NCBI RefSeq assembly: GCF_014646095.1
Contig: NZ_BMMU01000001.1
Coordinates: 496,001 to 560,000 of the forward strand
DNA from: Streptomyces lacrimifluminis
Lineage (GTDB): Bacteria > Actinomycetota > Actinomycetes > Streptomycetales > Streptomycetaceae
Direction: 5' to 3'
Length of the DNA: 64,000 nt
The notes below the pieces were generated by a model, which saw nothing but the letters and a program-made list of their open reading frames with translations, searched no databases and had not been told where the DNA came from. The stretch's first letter is position 1. Every line of letters starts with the position of its first letter. Position numbers and translations under genes: made by a program. Positions 37,109-46,311 of this stretch are shown piece after piece.

Positions 37109-38731
37109 ATGACCCAGCCGCCGCCCCCGCCCAACCAGCCCCCTCAGCCTCCCCCGGGCTACGGCTATCCCCAGGCCGGCCCGAACCCGTACGCGCAGCA
37201 GCCCCAGCCGCCGCAGGGTCCTCCCGGTTACGGCTGTCCGCAGCAGCCGCAGCCCGCCTACCCGACTCAACCTCCCACGCCCACAAGGAAGTTGAACGCA
37301 CAGGCGGTCATCATCGTGTCGGCCGTCGCCGCGATCGCGCTGATCATCGGCGGCGGTGTCTGGTACTCCTCCTCCAAGGACGGCCGGAGCGACGCCAAGA
37401 ACACGGGCTCCGGCACGACCGGCGGCACCACCGAGGGAACCACCGGGGGATCCGGCGGCAGCGGCGGTACGGACAAGGCGCCCGCGAACACCGCCTCCAA
37501 GGTCCTCTTCCAGCTCCCCGAGCCCGCCGTCGGCGCCGACGAGAACAGCGTCACCGTCGTCGGGTCCTGGCTCACCGACACGGTGTACGCCAAGAGCGGC
37601 CGGGCCGAGATCGTCGGATACGACCCCGTGAAGGGCACCAAGCTCTGGACGGTCCCGCTGCCCGGCCCGGTGTGCGCGGCGAGCCGTCACACCACCGCGG
37701 ACGACAAGACCGCCATCCTGTACGAGCCCGCCAATCCGACCAAGGACAAGCCCTACAACGGCTGTAGCCAGGTCGCGGCGATCGACCTCGTCGCGGGCAA
37801 GAAGCTGTGGACCCGCACGGTCAAGTCCGGCGACCAGGCGATCAACCTGGACAACGTGACGGTCAGCGCGAACACGGTCGCCGTCGGCAGCACCAGCGGT
37901 GGCGCCGCATTCGACATCACCGGCAAGTCCCTGTGGGCCCCGAAGCCCACCGACTCCTGCTACGACGCGGGCTACGGCGGCGGCGAGAAGCTGGTCGCGG
38001 TCCGCAAGTGCGGTGCGTACGACGCGCGGCAGCTGAACATCCAGACCATCGACCCGGTCTCCGGCAAGGTGCTCTCCGAGTACGCGATGGCCAAGGGCAT
38101 CGAGTACGCCAGCATCGTGTCGACGAACCCGCTCGTCGTGGCCGCCGACATCAACCGCTCCGCGGGCGACGGCAGCGGCATCTCCGACTTCTTCTCCATC
38201 GACAACAAGACGGGCCAGCTGCGTACGAAGATCTCGGCGCCCGGCGACAGGTACGCCGCCACCTGCAAGGGCGTCACCAAGATCGAGTACTGCACCCAGC
38301 TGGCCGTCGGCAACGACCGGCTGTACCTCCCGACGGAGGAGCACGACGGCACCGGCGAGTACAGCAGGACCAACGAGATCGTGGCCTTCGACCTCGCCAC
38401 CGGCAGGCAGGACGGCGGGCGGGCCGACGCGGGCGAGGGCTACACGATCGCGCCGCTGACCATGGACGACGGCAACGTGATCGCGTACAAGAGCCCGCCC
38501 TACGACAAGGGCGGGCAGATCGTCAGCATCGACGGAGGCTCCTTCGAGCAGACGAAGCTGATGGAGAACCCGGCGACGAAGTCGGTGCGCCAGGTCGAGT
38601 CCAGCATGCGGCCCGAGTACGCCGAGCTCATCTACGCCGACGGACGCCTCTACATGTCCCAGGTCTACGCCCGCAAGCCCTCCACCACGGGGGAGACCAG
38701 GTACCTGGCGATCGCGTACGGCACGAAGTGA
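37109..38731 (+). CDS. Membrane-anchored beta-propeller (PQQ-like) protein, second of two
   Basis: Protein of 540 residues with the same plan as the preceding gene: Pro-rich head (about 65 residues), membrane helix (AVIIVSAVAAIALIIGGGVWY), Gly/Thr linker, beta-propeller. Matching blocks include GYDPVKGTKLWTVPLPG and IVAFDLATGRQDGG. Both genes are probably one transcript ending at the hairpin 38764-38795. Tandem duplication is clear; the proteins could pair at the membrane. Confidence 0.8.
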   Translation: MTQPPPPPNQPPQPPPGYGYPQAGPNPYAQQPQPPQGPPGYGCPQQPQPAYPTQPPTPTRKLNAQAVIIVSAVAAIALIIGGGVWYSSSKDGRSDAKNTGSGTTGGTTEGTTGGSGGSGGTDKAPANTASKVLFQLPEPAVGADENSVTVVGSWLTDTVYAKSGRAEIVGYDPVKGTKLWTVPLPGPVCAASRHTTADDKTAILYEPANPTKDKPYNGCSQVAAIDLVAGKKLWTRTVKSGDQAINLDNVTVSANTVAVGSTSGGAAFDITGKSLWAPKPTDSCYDAGYGGGEKLVAVRKCGAYDARQLNIQTIDPVSGKVLSEYAMAKGIEYASIVSTNPLVVAADINRSAGDGSGISDFFSIDNKTGQLRTKISAPGDRYAATCKGVTKIEYCTQLAVGNDRLYLPTEEHDGTGEYSRTNEIVAFDLATGRQDGGRADAGEGYTIAPLTMDDGNVIAYKSPPYDKGGQIVSIDGGSFEQTKLMENPATKSVRQVESSMRPEYAELIYADGRLYMSQVYARKPSTTGETRYLAIAYGTK

Positions 38732-38763
38732 ACACGATCGACTGATCGCCGACCGCCGCGTTG

Positions 38764-38795
38764 ACGGCCCCGTCCCTGCTCAGGGGCGGGGCCGT
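38764..38795 (+). terminator. 15-bp hairpin after the beta-propeller genes
   Basis: ACGGCCCCGTCCCTG (38764-38778) pairs with CAGGGGCGGGGCCGT (38781-38795), with one G-T wobble and a two-base loop. It ends the two-gene unit. Confidence 0.7.
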
Positions 38796-38945
38796 GCACG
38801 TACTACTCATCACCCTCGAATGAGAGGATTTTCCGCGATCCGGGGCACTTCTCTCCGGTAGGGGAAGCGCAACGTCGAACAAGCGTGTAGCTTCCGGGGT
38901 CATGAGAAGCGGGGGGAGCCGGGGGGCTCCCGTCCGTGGGGACCA

Positions 38946-39710
38946 ATGGACATCCAGAAGGGACAACCATTGGGGGGACTGGGGGGTGGCTCGATGGGAG
39001 TGCGGCTGATGGTGGTCGACGACCACCGACTGCTCGCCGAGGCGCTCGCCTCGGCGTTGAAGCTGCGCGGACACCGCGTGCTCGCCGCGGCGGCGCCCGC
39101 CGCGGGCGCGGCGGAACTGGTGATCACGCGCGCGCCGGAGGTGTGCCTGCTGGGCACGGCGACCCCGGCCGAGCCGGGCATGTTCGACCCGGTCGTGCGG
39201 ATCAAGCGCGAGCGCCCGCAGGTGGCGGTCGTGGTGCTGGGCCCGGTGCCCAACCCGCGCGGAATCGCCGCCGCCTTCGCCGCGGGAGCTTCCGGGTACG
39301 TACGTCACGACGAGCGCATAGAAGGCGTCGAGCGCGCCATCATGAAGGCCAGGGCGGGCGAGGCCGCGGTCGCTCCGCAGCTGCTCCAGGGCGCGTTCAG
39401 CGAACTGCTCAACCCCGCCGCCCAGCCCGACGACGAGGGCCAGCGCCTCCTCCAGATGCTCACCCCGAGGGAGGTCGAGGTCCTGGTCCGGGTCGCCGAC
39501 GGCGAGGACACCCGCCTGATCGCGGCCGGCATGGGGATCGCGCCCAGTACGGCCCGTACGCATGTGCAGCGGGTGCTGATGAAGCTGGGGGTCGGGTCGA
39601 GGCTGGAGGCGGCGGCGCTGGCGGCCCGTACGGGACTGCTGGACCGGGCGGGTCCGGTGCATCCGCACTCACCGCCCTCGCCGCTCGCACCTCCCGGACC
39701 GGACTTCTGA
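38946..39710 (+). CDS. LuxR/NarL-type regulator with an atypical receiver
   Basis: Protein of 254 residues. The receiver starts VRLMVVDDHRLLAEALASAL with the acidic pair in place, but the strand that normally ends in the phosphoacceptor Asp reads PEVCLLGTATPAEPG, with Gly at the Asp position, and the Lys region reads YVRHDE. It therefore probably does not accept phosphate. The LuxR helix-turn-helix (LTPREVEVLVRVADGEDTRLIAAGMGIAPSTARTHVQRVLMKLGV) is complete. No kinase gene is adjacent. A start at ATG 38994 would remove a Gly-rich leader of 16 residues. Confidence 0.88.
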   Translation: MDIQKGQPLGGLGGGSMGVRLMVVDDHRLLAEALASALKLRGHRVLAAAAPAAGAAELVITRAPEVCLLGTATPAEPGMFDPVVRIKRERPQVAVVVLGPVPNPRGIAAAFAAGASGYVRHDERIEGVERAIMKARAGEAAVAPQLLQGAFSELLNPAAQPDDEGQRLLQMLTPREVEVLVRVADGEDTRLIAAGMGIAPSTARTHVQRVLMKLGVGSRLEAAALAARTGLLDRAGPVHPHSPPSPLAPPGPDF

Positions 39711-39916
39711 CGACGGCGTACATCCTCACGTTTCGGACCGCGGAGCCGGAGTTCCCGTGAACTCCGGCTCCGCGGACGTTCTACGGCTCGCCTGGGTGTA
39801 CCGATGGTTGTGGATTTATGATTTGATGTGTTCGGTTCTGTTTGAAGCTTGGCTTCGCTTGTCTTGGCATGACGTGGCTTGTAATGGCTGGTTTGGGTAC
39901 GGATGGAGAGTCCGGC
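39711..39916 (+). promoter_or_regulatory. galT leader and promoter region
   Basis: The 206 bases upstream of galT include a T-rich stretch (39805-39900) with GGATTTATGATTTGATG and TTCTGTTTGAAG, far richer in T than its surroundings. In Streptomyces the gal operon is driven by a galactose-inducible, glucose-sensitive promoter in this place. Exact elements were not assigned. Confidence 0.4.
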
Positions 39917-40978
39917 GTGAAGAAGACCTCGACGAGGCTCGCCGACGGTCGTGAGCTCATCTACTACGACCTGCGCGACGACACAGTGCGCGACGCGGTG
40001 GACCGGCGCCCCCTGGAGCGCACGGTCACCACGTCGCAGGTACGCCGGGACCCGCTGCTCGGCGACGAGGTGGCGATCGCCTCCCACCGCCAGGGCCGCA
40101 TCTACCACCCCCCGGCCGACGAGTGCCCCCTCTGCCCGACCGAGGGCGACCGGCTGAGCGAGATCCCGGACTCGTCGTACGACGTGGTCGTCTTCGAGAA
40201 CCGCTTCCCCTCCCTGGCCGGCGACTCGGGGCGCTGCGAGGTCGTCTGCTTCACCTCCGACCACAACTCGTCCTTCGCCGACCTCACCGAGGAGCAGACG
40301 CGCCTGGTCCTGGAGGCGTGGACCGACCGGACGTCGGAGCTGTCGCACCTGCCCGCCGTCCAGCAGGTGTTCTGCTTCGAGAACCGCGGCGCCGAGATCG
40401 GTGTCACCCTCGGTCACCCGCACGGCCAGATCTACGCGTACCCCTTCACCACGCCCCGCACGGCCCTGATGCTCCGCTCGGTGGCCGCGCACAAGGAGGC
40501 GACGGGCGGCGAGAACCTCTTCGACGCGATCATGGAGAAGGAACTGGCGGGCGAGCGCCTCGTGCTGGCGACCGACCACTGGGTGGCCTTCGTGCCGTAC
40601 GCCGCCCACTGGCCGTACGAGGTGCACCTCTACCCGCGCCGCCGGGTGCCGGACCTGCTGGCGCTCGACGAGGAGGCCCGCACAGAATTCTCCCAGGTGT
40701 ACCTGGAACTCTTGAGGCGCTTCGACCGGATCTTCGGTGAAGGAGAGCCGCCGACGCCGTACATCGCGGCCTGGCACCAGGCGCCGTTCGGCACGCTGGA
40801 CGAGTTCGAGGGCGTCAACCGCGACGACTTCGGACTCCACCTGGAGCTTTTCACCATTCGCCGTACTTCCGGCAAGCTGAAGTTCCTCGCGGGCTCCGAG
40901 TCGGGGATGAGCGTGTTCATCAACGACATCCAGCCGGAATCCGCGGCCCAGCGACTGCGAGAGGTAGCGAGTTCATGA
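39917..40978 (+). CDS. galT: Galactose-1-phosphate uridylyltransferase GalT
   Basis: Leloir enzyme of 353 residues that exchanges galactose-1-P with UDP-glucose. Catalytic [11 protein letters not shown] (nucleophilic His in HPH) is present, with the zinc ligands in ADECPLCP. The GTG start at 39917 (GGAGAG 8 bases upstream) was preferred to the open frame from 39842, which would add a non-conserved leader. Its stop overlaps the galE start by 4 bases. It heads the galTEK operon. Confidence 0.94.
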   Translation: MKKTSTRLADGRELIYYDLRDDTVRDAVDRRPLERTVTTSQVRRDPLLGDEVAIASHRQGRIYHPPADECPLCPTEGDRLSEIPDSSYDVVVFENRFPSLAGDSGRCEVVCFTSDHNSSFADLTEEQTRLVLEAWTDRTSELSHLPAVQQVFCFENRGAEIGVTLGHPHGQIYAYPFTTPRTALMLRSVAAHKEATGGENLFDAIMEKELAGERLVLATDHWVAFVPYAAHWPYEVHLYPRRRVPDLLALDEEARTEFSQVYLELLRRFDRIFGEGEPPTPYIAAWHQAPFGTLDEFEGVNRDDFGLHLELFTIRRTSGKLKFLAGSESGMSVFINDIQPESAAQRLREVASS

Positions 40979-41937
40979 GCGGTAAGTACCTGGTCACCGG
41001 TGGTGCGGGCTATGTCGGCGGGGTGGTCGCCCAGCACCTGCTGGAGGCCGGCCACGAGGTCGTCGTCCTCGACAACCTCTCGACGGGCTTCCGGGAGGGC
41101 GTCCCGGCAGGTGCCACGTTCGTGGAGGGCGACATCAAGGACGCCGCCAAGTGGCTCGACTCCTCGTTCGATGGCGTCCTCCACTTCGCGGCCTCCTCCC
41201 AGGTCGGCGAGTCGGTCGTCAAGCCCGAGAAGTACTGGGACAACAACGTCGGCGGCTCGATGGCGCTGCTCACGGCGATGCGCGAGGCCGGCGTACGCAA
41301 GCTGGTCTTCTCCTCGACCGCCGCGACGTACGGCGAGCCGGAGACGACCCCGATCGTCGAAACGGCCCGCACGTCCCCGACGAACCCCTACGGCGCCTCG
41401 AAGCTGGCCGTCGACCACATGATCACCAGCGAGGCGACGGCCCACGGCCTCGCCGCCGTGTCGCTGCGCTACTTCAACGTGGCCGGCGCGTACGCCACCC
41501 AGGGCGAGCGCCACGACCCCGAGTCCCACCTGATCCCCCTGGTCCTCCAGGTCGCCCAGGGCAAGCGGGACGCGATCTCGGTCTACGGCGAGGACTACCC
41601 GACCCCGGACGGCACCTGCGTACGGGACTACATCCACGTCGCCGACCTGGCCGACGCCCACCTGCTGGCCCTCGCGTCCGCGACGGCGGGCGAACACCTG
41701 ATCTGCAACCTCGGCAACGGCGAGGGCTTCTCGGTCCGCGAGGTCGTCGAGACGGTGCGCCGGGTCACCGGGCACCCGATCCCGGAGGTCGTGGCCCCGC
41801 GCAGGGGTGGCGACCCGGCGGTCCTGGTCGCCTCCGCCGACCGCGCCCGCACCCGCCTCGGCTGGAACCCGACCCGGTCCGACCTTGCCGGAATCGTCGC
41901 GGACGCGTGGGAGTTCGCGCAGCGGCACAGCAAGTAG
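40975..41937 (+). CDS. galE: UDP-glucose 4-epimerase GalE
   Basis: Short-chain dehydrogenase-type epimerase of 320 residues. NAD-binding GGAGYVGG at the N-terminus, the Ser/Tyr/Lys active-site group in FSSTAATYG and [11 protein letters not shown], and LRYFNVAGA are all in place. The ATG overlaps the end of galT (ATGA). galK follows 59 bases later. GalE remains useful for cell-wall galactose even if catabolism is blocked. Confidence 0.95.
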   Translation: MSGKYLVTGGAGYVGGVVAQHLLEAGHEVVVLDNLSTGFREGVPAGATFVEGDIKDAAKWLDSSFDGVLHFAASSQVGESVVKPEKYWDNNVGGSMALLTAMREAGVRKLVFSSTAATYGEPETTPIVETARTSPTNPYGASKLAVDHMITSEATAHGLAAVSLRYFNVAGAYATQGERHDPESHLIPLVLQVAQGKRDAISVYGEDYPTPDGTCVRDYIHVADLADAHLLALASATAGEHLICNLGNGEGFSVREVVETVRRVTGHPIPEVVAPRRGGDPAVLVASADRARTRLGWNPTRSDLAGIVADAWEFAQRHSK

Positions 41938-41996
41938 CAGGTAGCAAGGCCTGCCAGGCCTGGCACGTACGACAGGAAAGGTCAGAGGTAGAGGGC

Positions 41997-43140
41997 ATGA
42001 CGACTGCGGATGTCGCCGAGGTTTTCGAGGGGCTGTACGGGACGGCACCGGAGGGAGTGTGGGCGGCGCCGGGCCGGGTCAACCTGATCGGCCATGCCCT
42101 TCGCCCTCCCGCACACGGCGGTGGCAGCGGTCTCCCGCCGCACGGACGGCGTCGTACGCCTGCACTCGTCGGACGTGGAGGGCGGGGTCGTGGAGCTGCG
42201 GGTCGACGCCCTGCTGCCCGAGTCGGACAAGAACTGGACGGCGTACCCGGCGGGCGTGATCTGGGCGCTGCGGGACGCGGGCCACGCGTCGGTATCGGCC
42301 GGCGCGGACATCCACCTGACCTCGACGGTACCGACGGGCGCGGGCCTCTCGTCGTCGGCGGCATTGGAGGTCGTGGTCGCCCTTGCCCTGAACGACCTGT
42401 ACGAACTCGGCCTGGAACGCTGGCAGTTGGCCCGCCTGTGCCAGCGCGCGGAGAACGTGTACGTCGGCGCCCCGACCGGCATCATGGACCAGACGGCGTC
42501 GGCATGCTGCACCGCGGGCCACGCGCTCTTCCTCGACACCCGGGACCTCTCCCAGGACCAGATCCCCTTCGACCTGGCGGCCGAGGGCATGCGCCTCCTC
42601 GTCGTCGACACCCAGGTCAAGCACTCCCACAGCGAGGGCGAGTACGGCAAGCGCCGGGCGGGCTGCGAACGGGGCGCGGAACTCCTGGAAGTGACCGCGC
42701 TGCGGGACGTGGCGTACGAGGACCTGGACGCGGCGCTGACCCGCCTGGCCGACGCGGGCGCCGACGAGGAGGTGCGGCGCCTGGTACGGCACGTGGTGAC
42801 GGAGGACCACCGCGTCGAGAGGGTGGTGCGGTTGCTGAAGTCCGGCGGCGACACCCGCGCCATCGGCCCGATCCTGACGGAGGGCCACGCCTCCCTCCGC
42901 GACGACTTCCGGGTCTCGTGCCCGGAACTCGACCTGGTGGTCGAGGCCGCGGTCGACTCCGGCGCCCTGGGCGCCCGCATGACGGGCGGCGGCTTCGGCG
43001 GCTCGGCGATCGTCCTGGTCGAGGCGGAGGACGCGGACCGGGTCGGCAAGGCCGTGGAGGAGGCCTTCGGCGCGGCCGGGTTCACCGCGCCCCGGGTGTT
43101 CGCGGCGGTGCCTTCGGCGGGGGCGCGCAGGGTGAAGTGA
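41997..43140 (+). pseudogene. galK: Galactokinase GalK broken by a small deletion
   Basis: The gene starts normally at ATG 41997 (MTTADVAEVFEGLYG) and reads to APGRVNLIG at about 42091. There the galactokinase signature (GEHTDY plus NDGFV in relatives) is missing and the frame jumps: the next family residues, MPFALPHTAVAAVSRR, begin at 42094 in another frame and run to 43140. The gap corresponds to 29 bases, judged from the family pattern. The downstream part still has PTGAGLSSSAALEV (GHMP ATP loop) and GARMTGGGFGGSAI. Without the signature, which holds sugar and Asp/His contacts, neither part should be active. A sequencing error is possible. Confidence 0.85.
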
Positions 43141-43170
43141 CCGGTTGAAGCGGCCGGTCGACGTAACTGG

Positions 43171-43536
43171 TCAGCGCGTGGGAGGCGCGAACTCCGGCTG
43201 GTCGAGCAGGCGCAGCCAGCTTCCGTCGGGCCGGCGGCGGACGACCTGGGCCCGGGCGCCGGTCCCGTCCTTCGGCGGGGTCGAGGTGAGGGCGATGTCC
43301 CCGCTGACCAGCGTCGGCAGCGGCTGCTCCGGTTCGAAGCGGGGACGGTCGGCCAGCACCTTCTCCCACAGCGCGCGGATCGCCTCCCGGCCCACCGTCC
43401 GCTCGCCGGGCGGATACGCCAGCACCGCGTCCTCCTCGTAGAGCGCGGCGACCCCGGCCGCGTCACCCGCGTTGGACCGTTCGACGAACAAGCGGGTGAT
43501 GTCCTCGGGCCGCATGGCCTTCTCGTACTCCGGCAC
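43171..43536 (-). CDS. SnoaL/NTF2-like protein
   Basis: Protein of 121 residues with the NTF2-like cone fold: ITRLFVERSNAGDAAGVAALYEEDAVL, then PPGERTVGREAIRALWEKVLA. Such proteins are small isomerases, hydratases or ligand carriers; no substrate can be read. The GTG start has an ideal AGGAGG site. It is divergent from a LysR regulator across 105 bases and may be its target. Confidence 0.82.
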   Translation of the reverse strand: MPEYEKAMRPEDITRLFVERSNAGDAAGVAALYEEDAVLAYPPGERTVGREAIRALWEKVLADRPRFEPEQPLPTLVSGDIALTSTPPKDGTGARAQVVRRRPDGSWLRLLDQPEFAPPTR

Positions 43537-43641
43537 GGTTGCCTCCTGACGGTTCGTGGGGCTGCGGTCTGCTTCCCAGCCTGGTCATCCGGCCGTCAGA
43601 AGTCCAACAGATGGTTCTTCTGGAAACTAGAATCGGCAGTC

Positions 43642-44517
43642 ATGGAACTGAGGCAGTTGGAGTACTTCGTCGCCGTCGCCGAAGAGCGGAACTTCACCAG
43701 GGCCGCCGAGCGGGTACACATCAGCCAGTCCGGTGTCAGCGCCCAGATCCGCCGACTGGAACATGAACTCGGCGCCGAGCTGTTCGACCGGTCGACGCGC
43801 ACCGCCACCCTCACCGTCGCGGGAAAGGCCGCGCTCGGACCCGCCCGCGCCGCGCTCGCCGCAGCCGAGGCGGTCGGCCAGGCGGTGGGTGAGGTGACCG
43901 ACCTGATCCGTGGCCGGCTCACCGTCGGAATGGTCATCGGGTGCACGGTCACACCGCTCTTCGACGCTCTCGCCGCGTTTCACCGGGCCCATCCCGGTGT
44001 GGAGATCTCCCTGCTGGAGGACAACTCCGACCGGCTCGTCGAGGGGGTGCGCACCGGCGCCGTCGACCTGGCTCTCATCGGTACCGCGACCGCCACCCCC
44101 GACGGGCTCGACGCACTGACGATCATCAGCGAGCGGCTCGTCGTGGCGGTTCCGGCCGGGCACCCCCTGGCGGAACAGCGACGGGTCTCTCTCCGCGACC
44201 TGACCGCCCACCCGATCGTCTGTATGCCACCCGGGACCGGCCTGCGCGCGGTGTTCGACCGTGCCTGCGCAGCACAGGACATCCACCCGGCCATCGCGTT
44301 GCAGGCCAGCTCCGCGGAGGCCATCGCCGACCTCGCCGCCCGCGGGCTCGGCGTCGCCGTCCTCAGCGAGTCGATGGCCGCGGGCCACCGCGACCGCCTC
44401 ACCGCCCGCACCATCGACGACGTCGAGACACCGGCCCTGCTCGCCCTGACCTGGAGAGGAACGCCCGGCCCCGCCCTGCGCGAGCTGCTCGTGCACAGCA
44501 GCCGGGCGTTCGGCTGA
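43642..44517 (+). CDS. LysR-family transcriptional regulator
   Basis: Protein of 291 residues. N-terminal winged helix-turn-helix (LRQLEYFVAVAEERNFTRAAERVHISQSGVSAQIRRLE), linker helix and a C-terminal co-inducer-binding domain (RLTVGMVIGCTVTPLFDALAAF onward). It is divergent from the SnoaL-like gene, the typical layout for LysR regulators and their targets. The end nearly touches the convergent sulfotransferase gene. Confidence 0.93.
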   Translation: MELRQLEYFVAVAEERNFTRAAERVHISQSGVSAQIRRLEHELGAELFDRSTRTATLTVAGKAALGPARAALAAAEAVGQAVGEVTDLIRGRLTVGMVIGCTVTPLFDALAAFHRAHPGVEISLLEDNSDRLVEGVRTGAVDLALIGTATATPDGLDALTIISERLVVAVPAGHPLAEQRRVSLRDLTAHPIVCMPPGTGLRAVFDRACAAQDIHPAIALQASSAEAIADLAARGLGVAVLSESMAAGHRDRLTARTIDDVETPALLALTWRGTPGPALRELLVHSSRAFG

Positions 44518-44552
44518 CCCCCGCCCTCCCTGGCCCCTACAGGGCTCCGCCC

Positions 44553-45464
44553 CTACAGGTACCCCCACGTCCGGCACATCTCCCGCAGCACCTCGGGTAT
44601 CTCCGCGGGTGCCGGAGCCGGCCGCCCCGGCTGGACCCTTCCCGAGCGGATCTTGTCGTTCCAGTCGCCGAAGCCGCCGCCCAGGACCGCGCCCTCCAGG
44701 CTGACGCCGTACTCCAGCATGCCGGGCTGCCAGTCCAGCTCCAGGAAGTCGCAGAGGGCGCGGAGCTCGGTGGCGGGGTCGGCGGTGAGGTTCTCGTACG
44801 TGAGGATGTGGCCGCCGAGTTTCGCGTGGGCCTCCTCCATCGCCTCCATGTACTGGAGGACCCTGGTCGCCGCCTCCTCGCGGGTGCGGTCGGGGACCGC
44901 CTCGTGCCAGGAGCGGGACACCGCGGCCGGGTGGCGGCGCAGGAAGACGAACCGGGCGTCGGGCCAGGTCTCGGCGATGCGCTGCCACTGGAAGGTGTTG
45001 CCCGGCGTCTTCTCCACGATGAACGGCTTGCCCGACTTGACCAGTTCCCGGTGCAGGGCGCGGTCCCAGAGCAGGCCCTCCAGGTCCTCGTAGCCGAGGC
45101 CGAGTGCCTCGAAGGAGCGCTCCGTGGGGCTGCCCGACGTGAAGTAGACCTCCAGGCCGGTCAGATGCAGCTCGTGCGAGGCGTGCAGCTCGGAGTGGGC
45201 GCCCAGCATCATGCGGAGCAGCGTCGAGCCCGAGCGCACGGGGGCCAGCACGAAGACCGGGCGGTCCAGGAGACGGTCCACCTCCGGGTCCACGGGATGC
45301 CGGGGCGCGGCCGGCAGCCGGGCCGGCCGCGGCGAACGCGGCTTCGGTACGGCGCCGAGGGTCCCGGGCTCGACGGTCGCGGCGGCCTTCGGCGCGGGGA
45401 CCCGGCGGATCTGGTAGCCGGTCGTCTCGCCAAGCTTGGAGTTCAGCTTCCGCAGGATGCTCAT
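44553..45464 (-). CDS. PAPS-dependent sulfotransferase-like protein
   Basis: Protein of 303 residues. The 5'-phosphosulfate loop is VFVLAPVRSGSTLLRMMLG, and the 3'-phosphate motif includes FVFLRRHPAAVSRSWHE. A conserved EKTPGN lies between them. The acceptor is unknown; in Streptomyces such enzymes act on secondary metabolites or lipids. An N-terminal region of about 65 residues, basic and Pro/Ala-rich, precedes the catalytic domain. Confidence 0.85.
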   Translation of the reverse strand: MSILRKLNSKLGETTGYQIRRVPAPKAAATVEPGTLGAVPKPRSPRPARLPAAPRHPVDPEVDRLLDRPVFVLAPVRSGSTLLRMMLGAHSELHASHELHLTGLEVYFTSGSPTERSFEALGLGYEDLEGLLWDRALHRELVKSGKPFIVEKTPGNTFQWQRIAETWPDARFVFLRRHPAAVSRSWHEAVPDRTREEAATRVLQYMEAMEEAHAKLGGHILTYENLTADPATELRALCDFLELDWQPGMLEYGVSLEGAVLGGGFGDWNDKIRSGRVQPGRPAPAPAEIPEVLREMCRTWGYL

Positions 45465-45546
45465 GGGGCGGCACGTTAGAGCTCTTACCTGAGGCTTGCC
45501 TTTGTCTTGCCTGAGACCGGCGTAAAGGCGGCCCGTGGTGAGCGCC

Positions 45547-46014
45547 TCAGGGAGCCTTCGGCAGCAATCGCTTCGTCAGCGTGTACTCCGTGACCCCCGG
45601 CGGATAGTCCGGGATCACGCACACCACCTCGTACCCCTGCTTCCGGTAGAAGTCCGGTGCCTGGAAGTCCCATGTCTCCAGGCGTGCGTGGGTGCACGCG
45701 CGCTCCTCGTGTGCCGTGCGCTCCGCTTCCGCGAGGAGGCGGGAGCCCAGGCCGCCGCCCCGGTGCGGGGTGTCGACCCAGAGGTACGCCACGTGCAGCC
45801 AGGTCGTCCAGGTGTGGCCGACCAGCCCGCCGGCCAGGCTTCCTTTCTCGTCCAACGCCCATACGTGGAGTGGGAGTTCGCGCTCGGCGGGGGTGCCCCG
45901 CAGGGCGCGCAGGACGGGCGAAGCCGCCGTGTTCGTGTCGCGCAACCGCGACCGGAGCAGGGAGAGCCATTCCTTGTCGACTTCTGTCTCGATACGAAAC
46001 ATGCGGCACACCAT
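45547..46014 (-). CDS. GNAT-family N-acetyltransferase
   Basis: Protein of about 155 residues. The acetyl-CoA loop is THRGGGLGSRLLAEAER (Q/RxxGxG/A type; PHRGGGLGSRLL), preceded by the LWVDT strand and followed by ARLETWDFQAPDFYRKQGYEVV, the usual GNAT closing motif. ATG 46014 has AGGG five bases upstream; ATG 46002 is an alternative. Substrate unknown. Confidence 0.85.
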   Translation of the reverse strand: MVCRMFRIETEVDKEWLSLLRSRLRDTNTAASPVLRALRGTPAERELPLHVWALDEKGSLAGGLVGHTWTTWLHVAYLWVDTPHRGGGLGSRLLAEAERTAHEERACTHARLETWDFQAPDFYRKQGYEVVCVIPDYPPGVTEYTLTKRLLPKAP

Positions 46015-46311
46015 AAACGCCCTGGCCAATCAGTTCTGCGAATTACCTTCCGCTCCTGCCTCCCGGCCGTACCCTGATGAACAGCACCGGTGGGGGCCGG
46101 TGCTGATCAGGGGGCGAGACAGTCGGGTACGACGCCCGGAGTGGGGGTAGCAGTCATCGCACGGCGACAGTCGTGGGCCGGTGACCGCGACAGCCCCGTC
46201 CCAGGCCAGAAACAACAGCCGGGGACTGCTCCGGGCGTCGTGTCCGCACGGGTTGTCCCCCCGACGATTGGGTGTCCCCAGCTCTTGAGGAGCTCGGGGA
46301 AGGGGGTTTCA

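Noticed and set aside
42094..43140. 348-codon frame as an intact galactokinase starting at ATG 42094
   Set aside because: It lacks the N-terminal strand and the signature motif present in all active galactokinases, and the ATG is an internal Met of the family.
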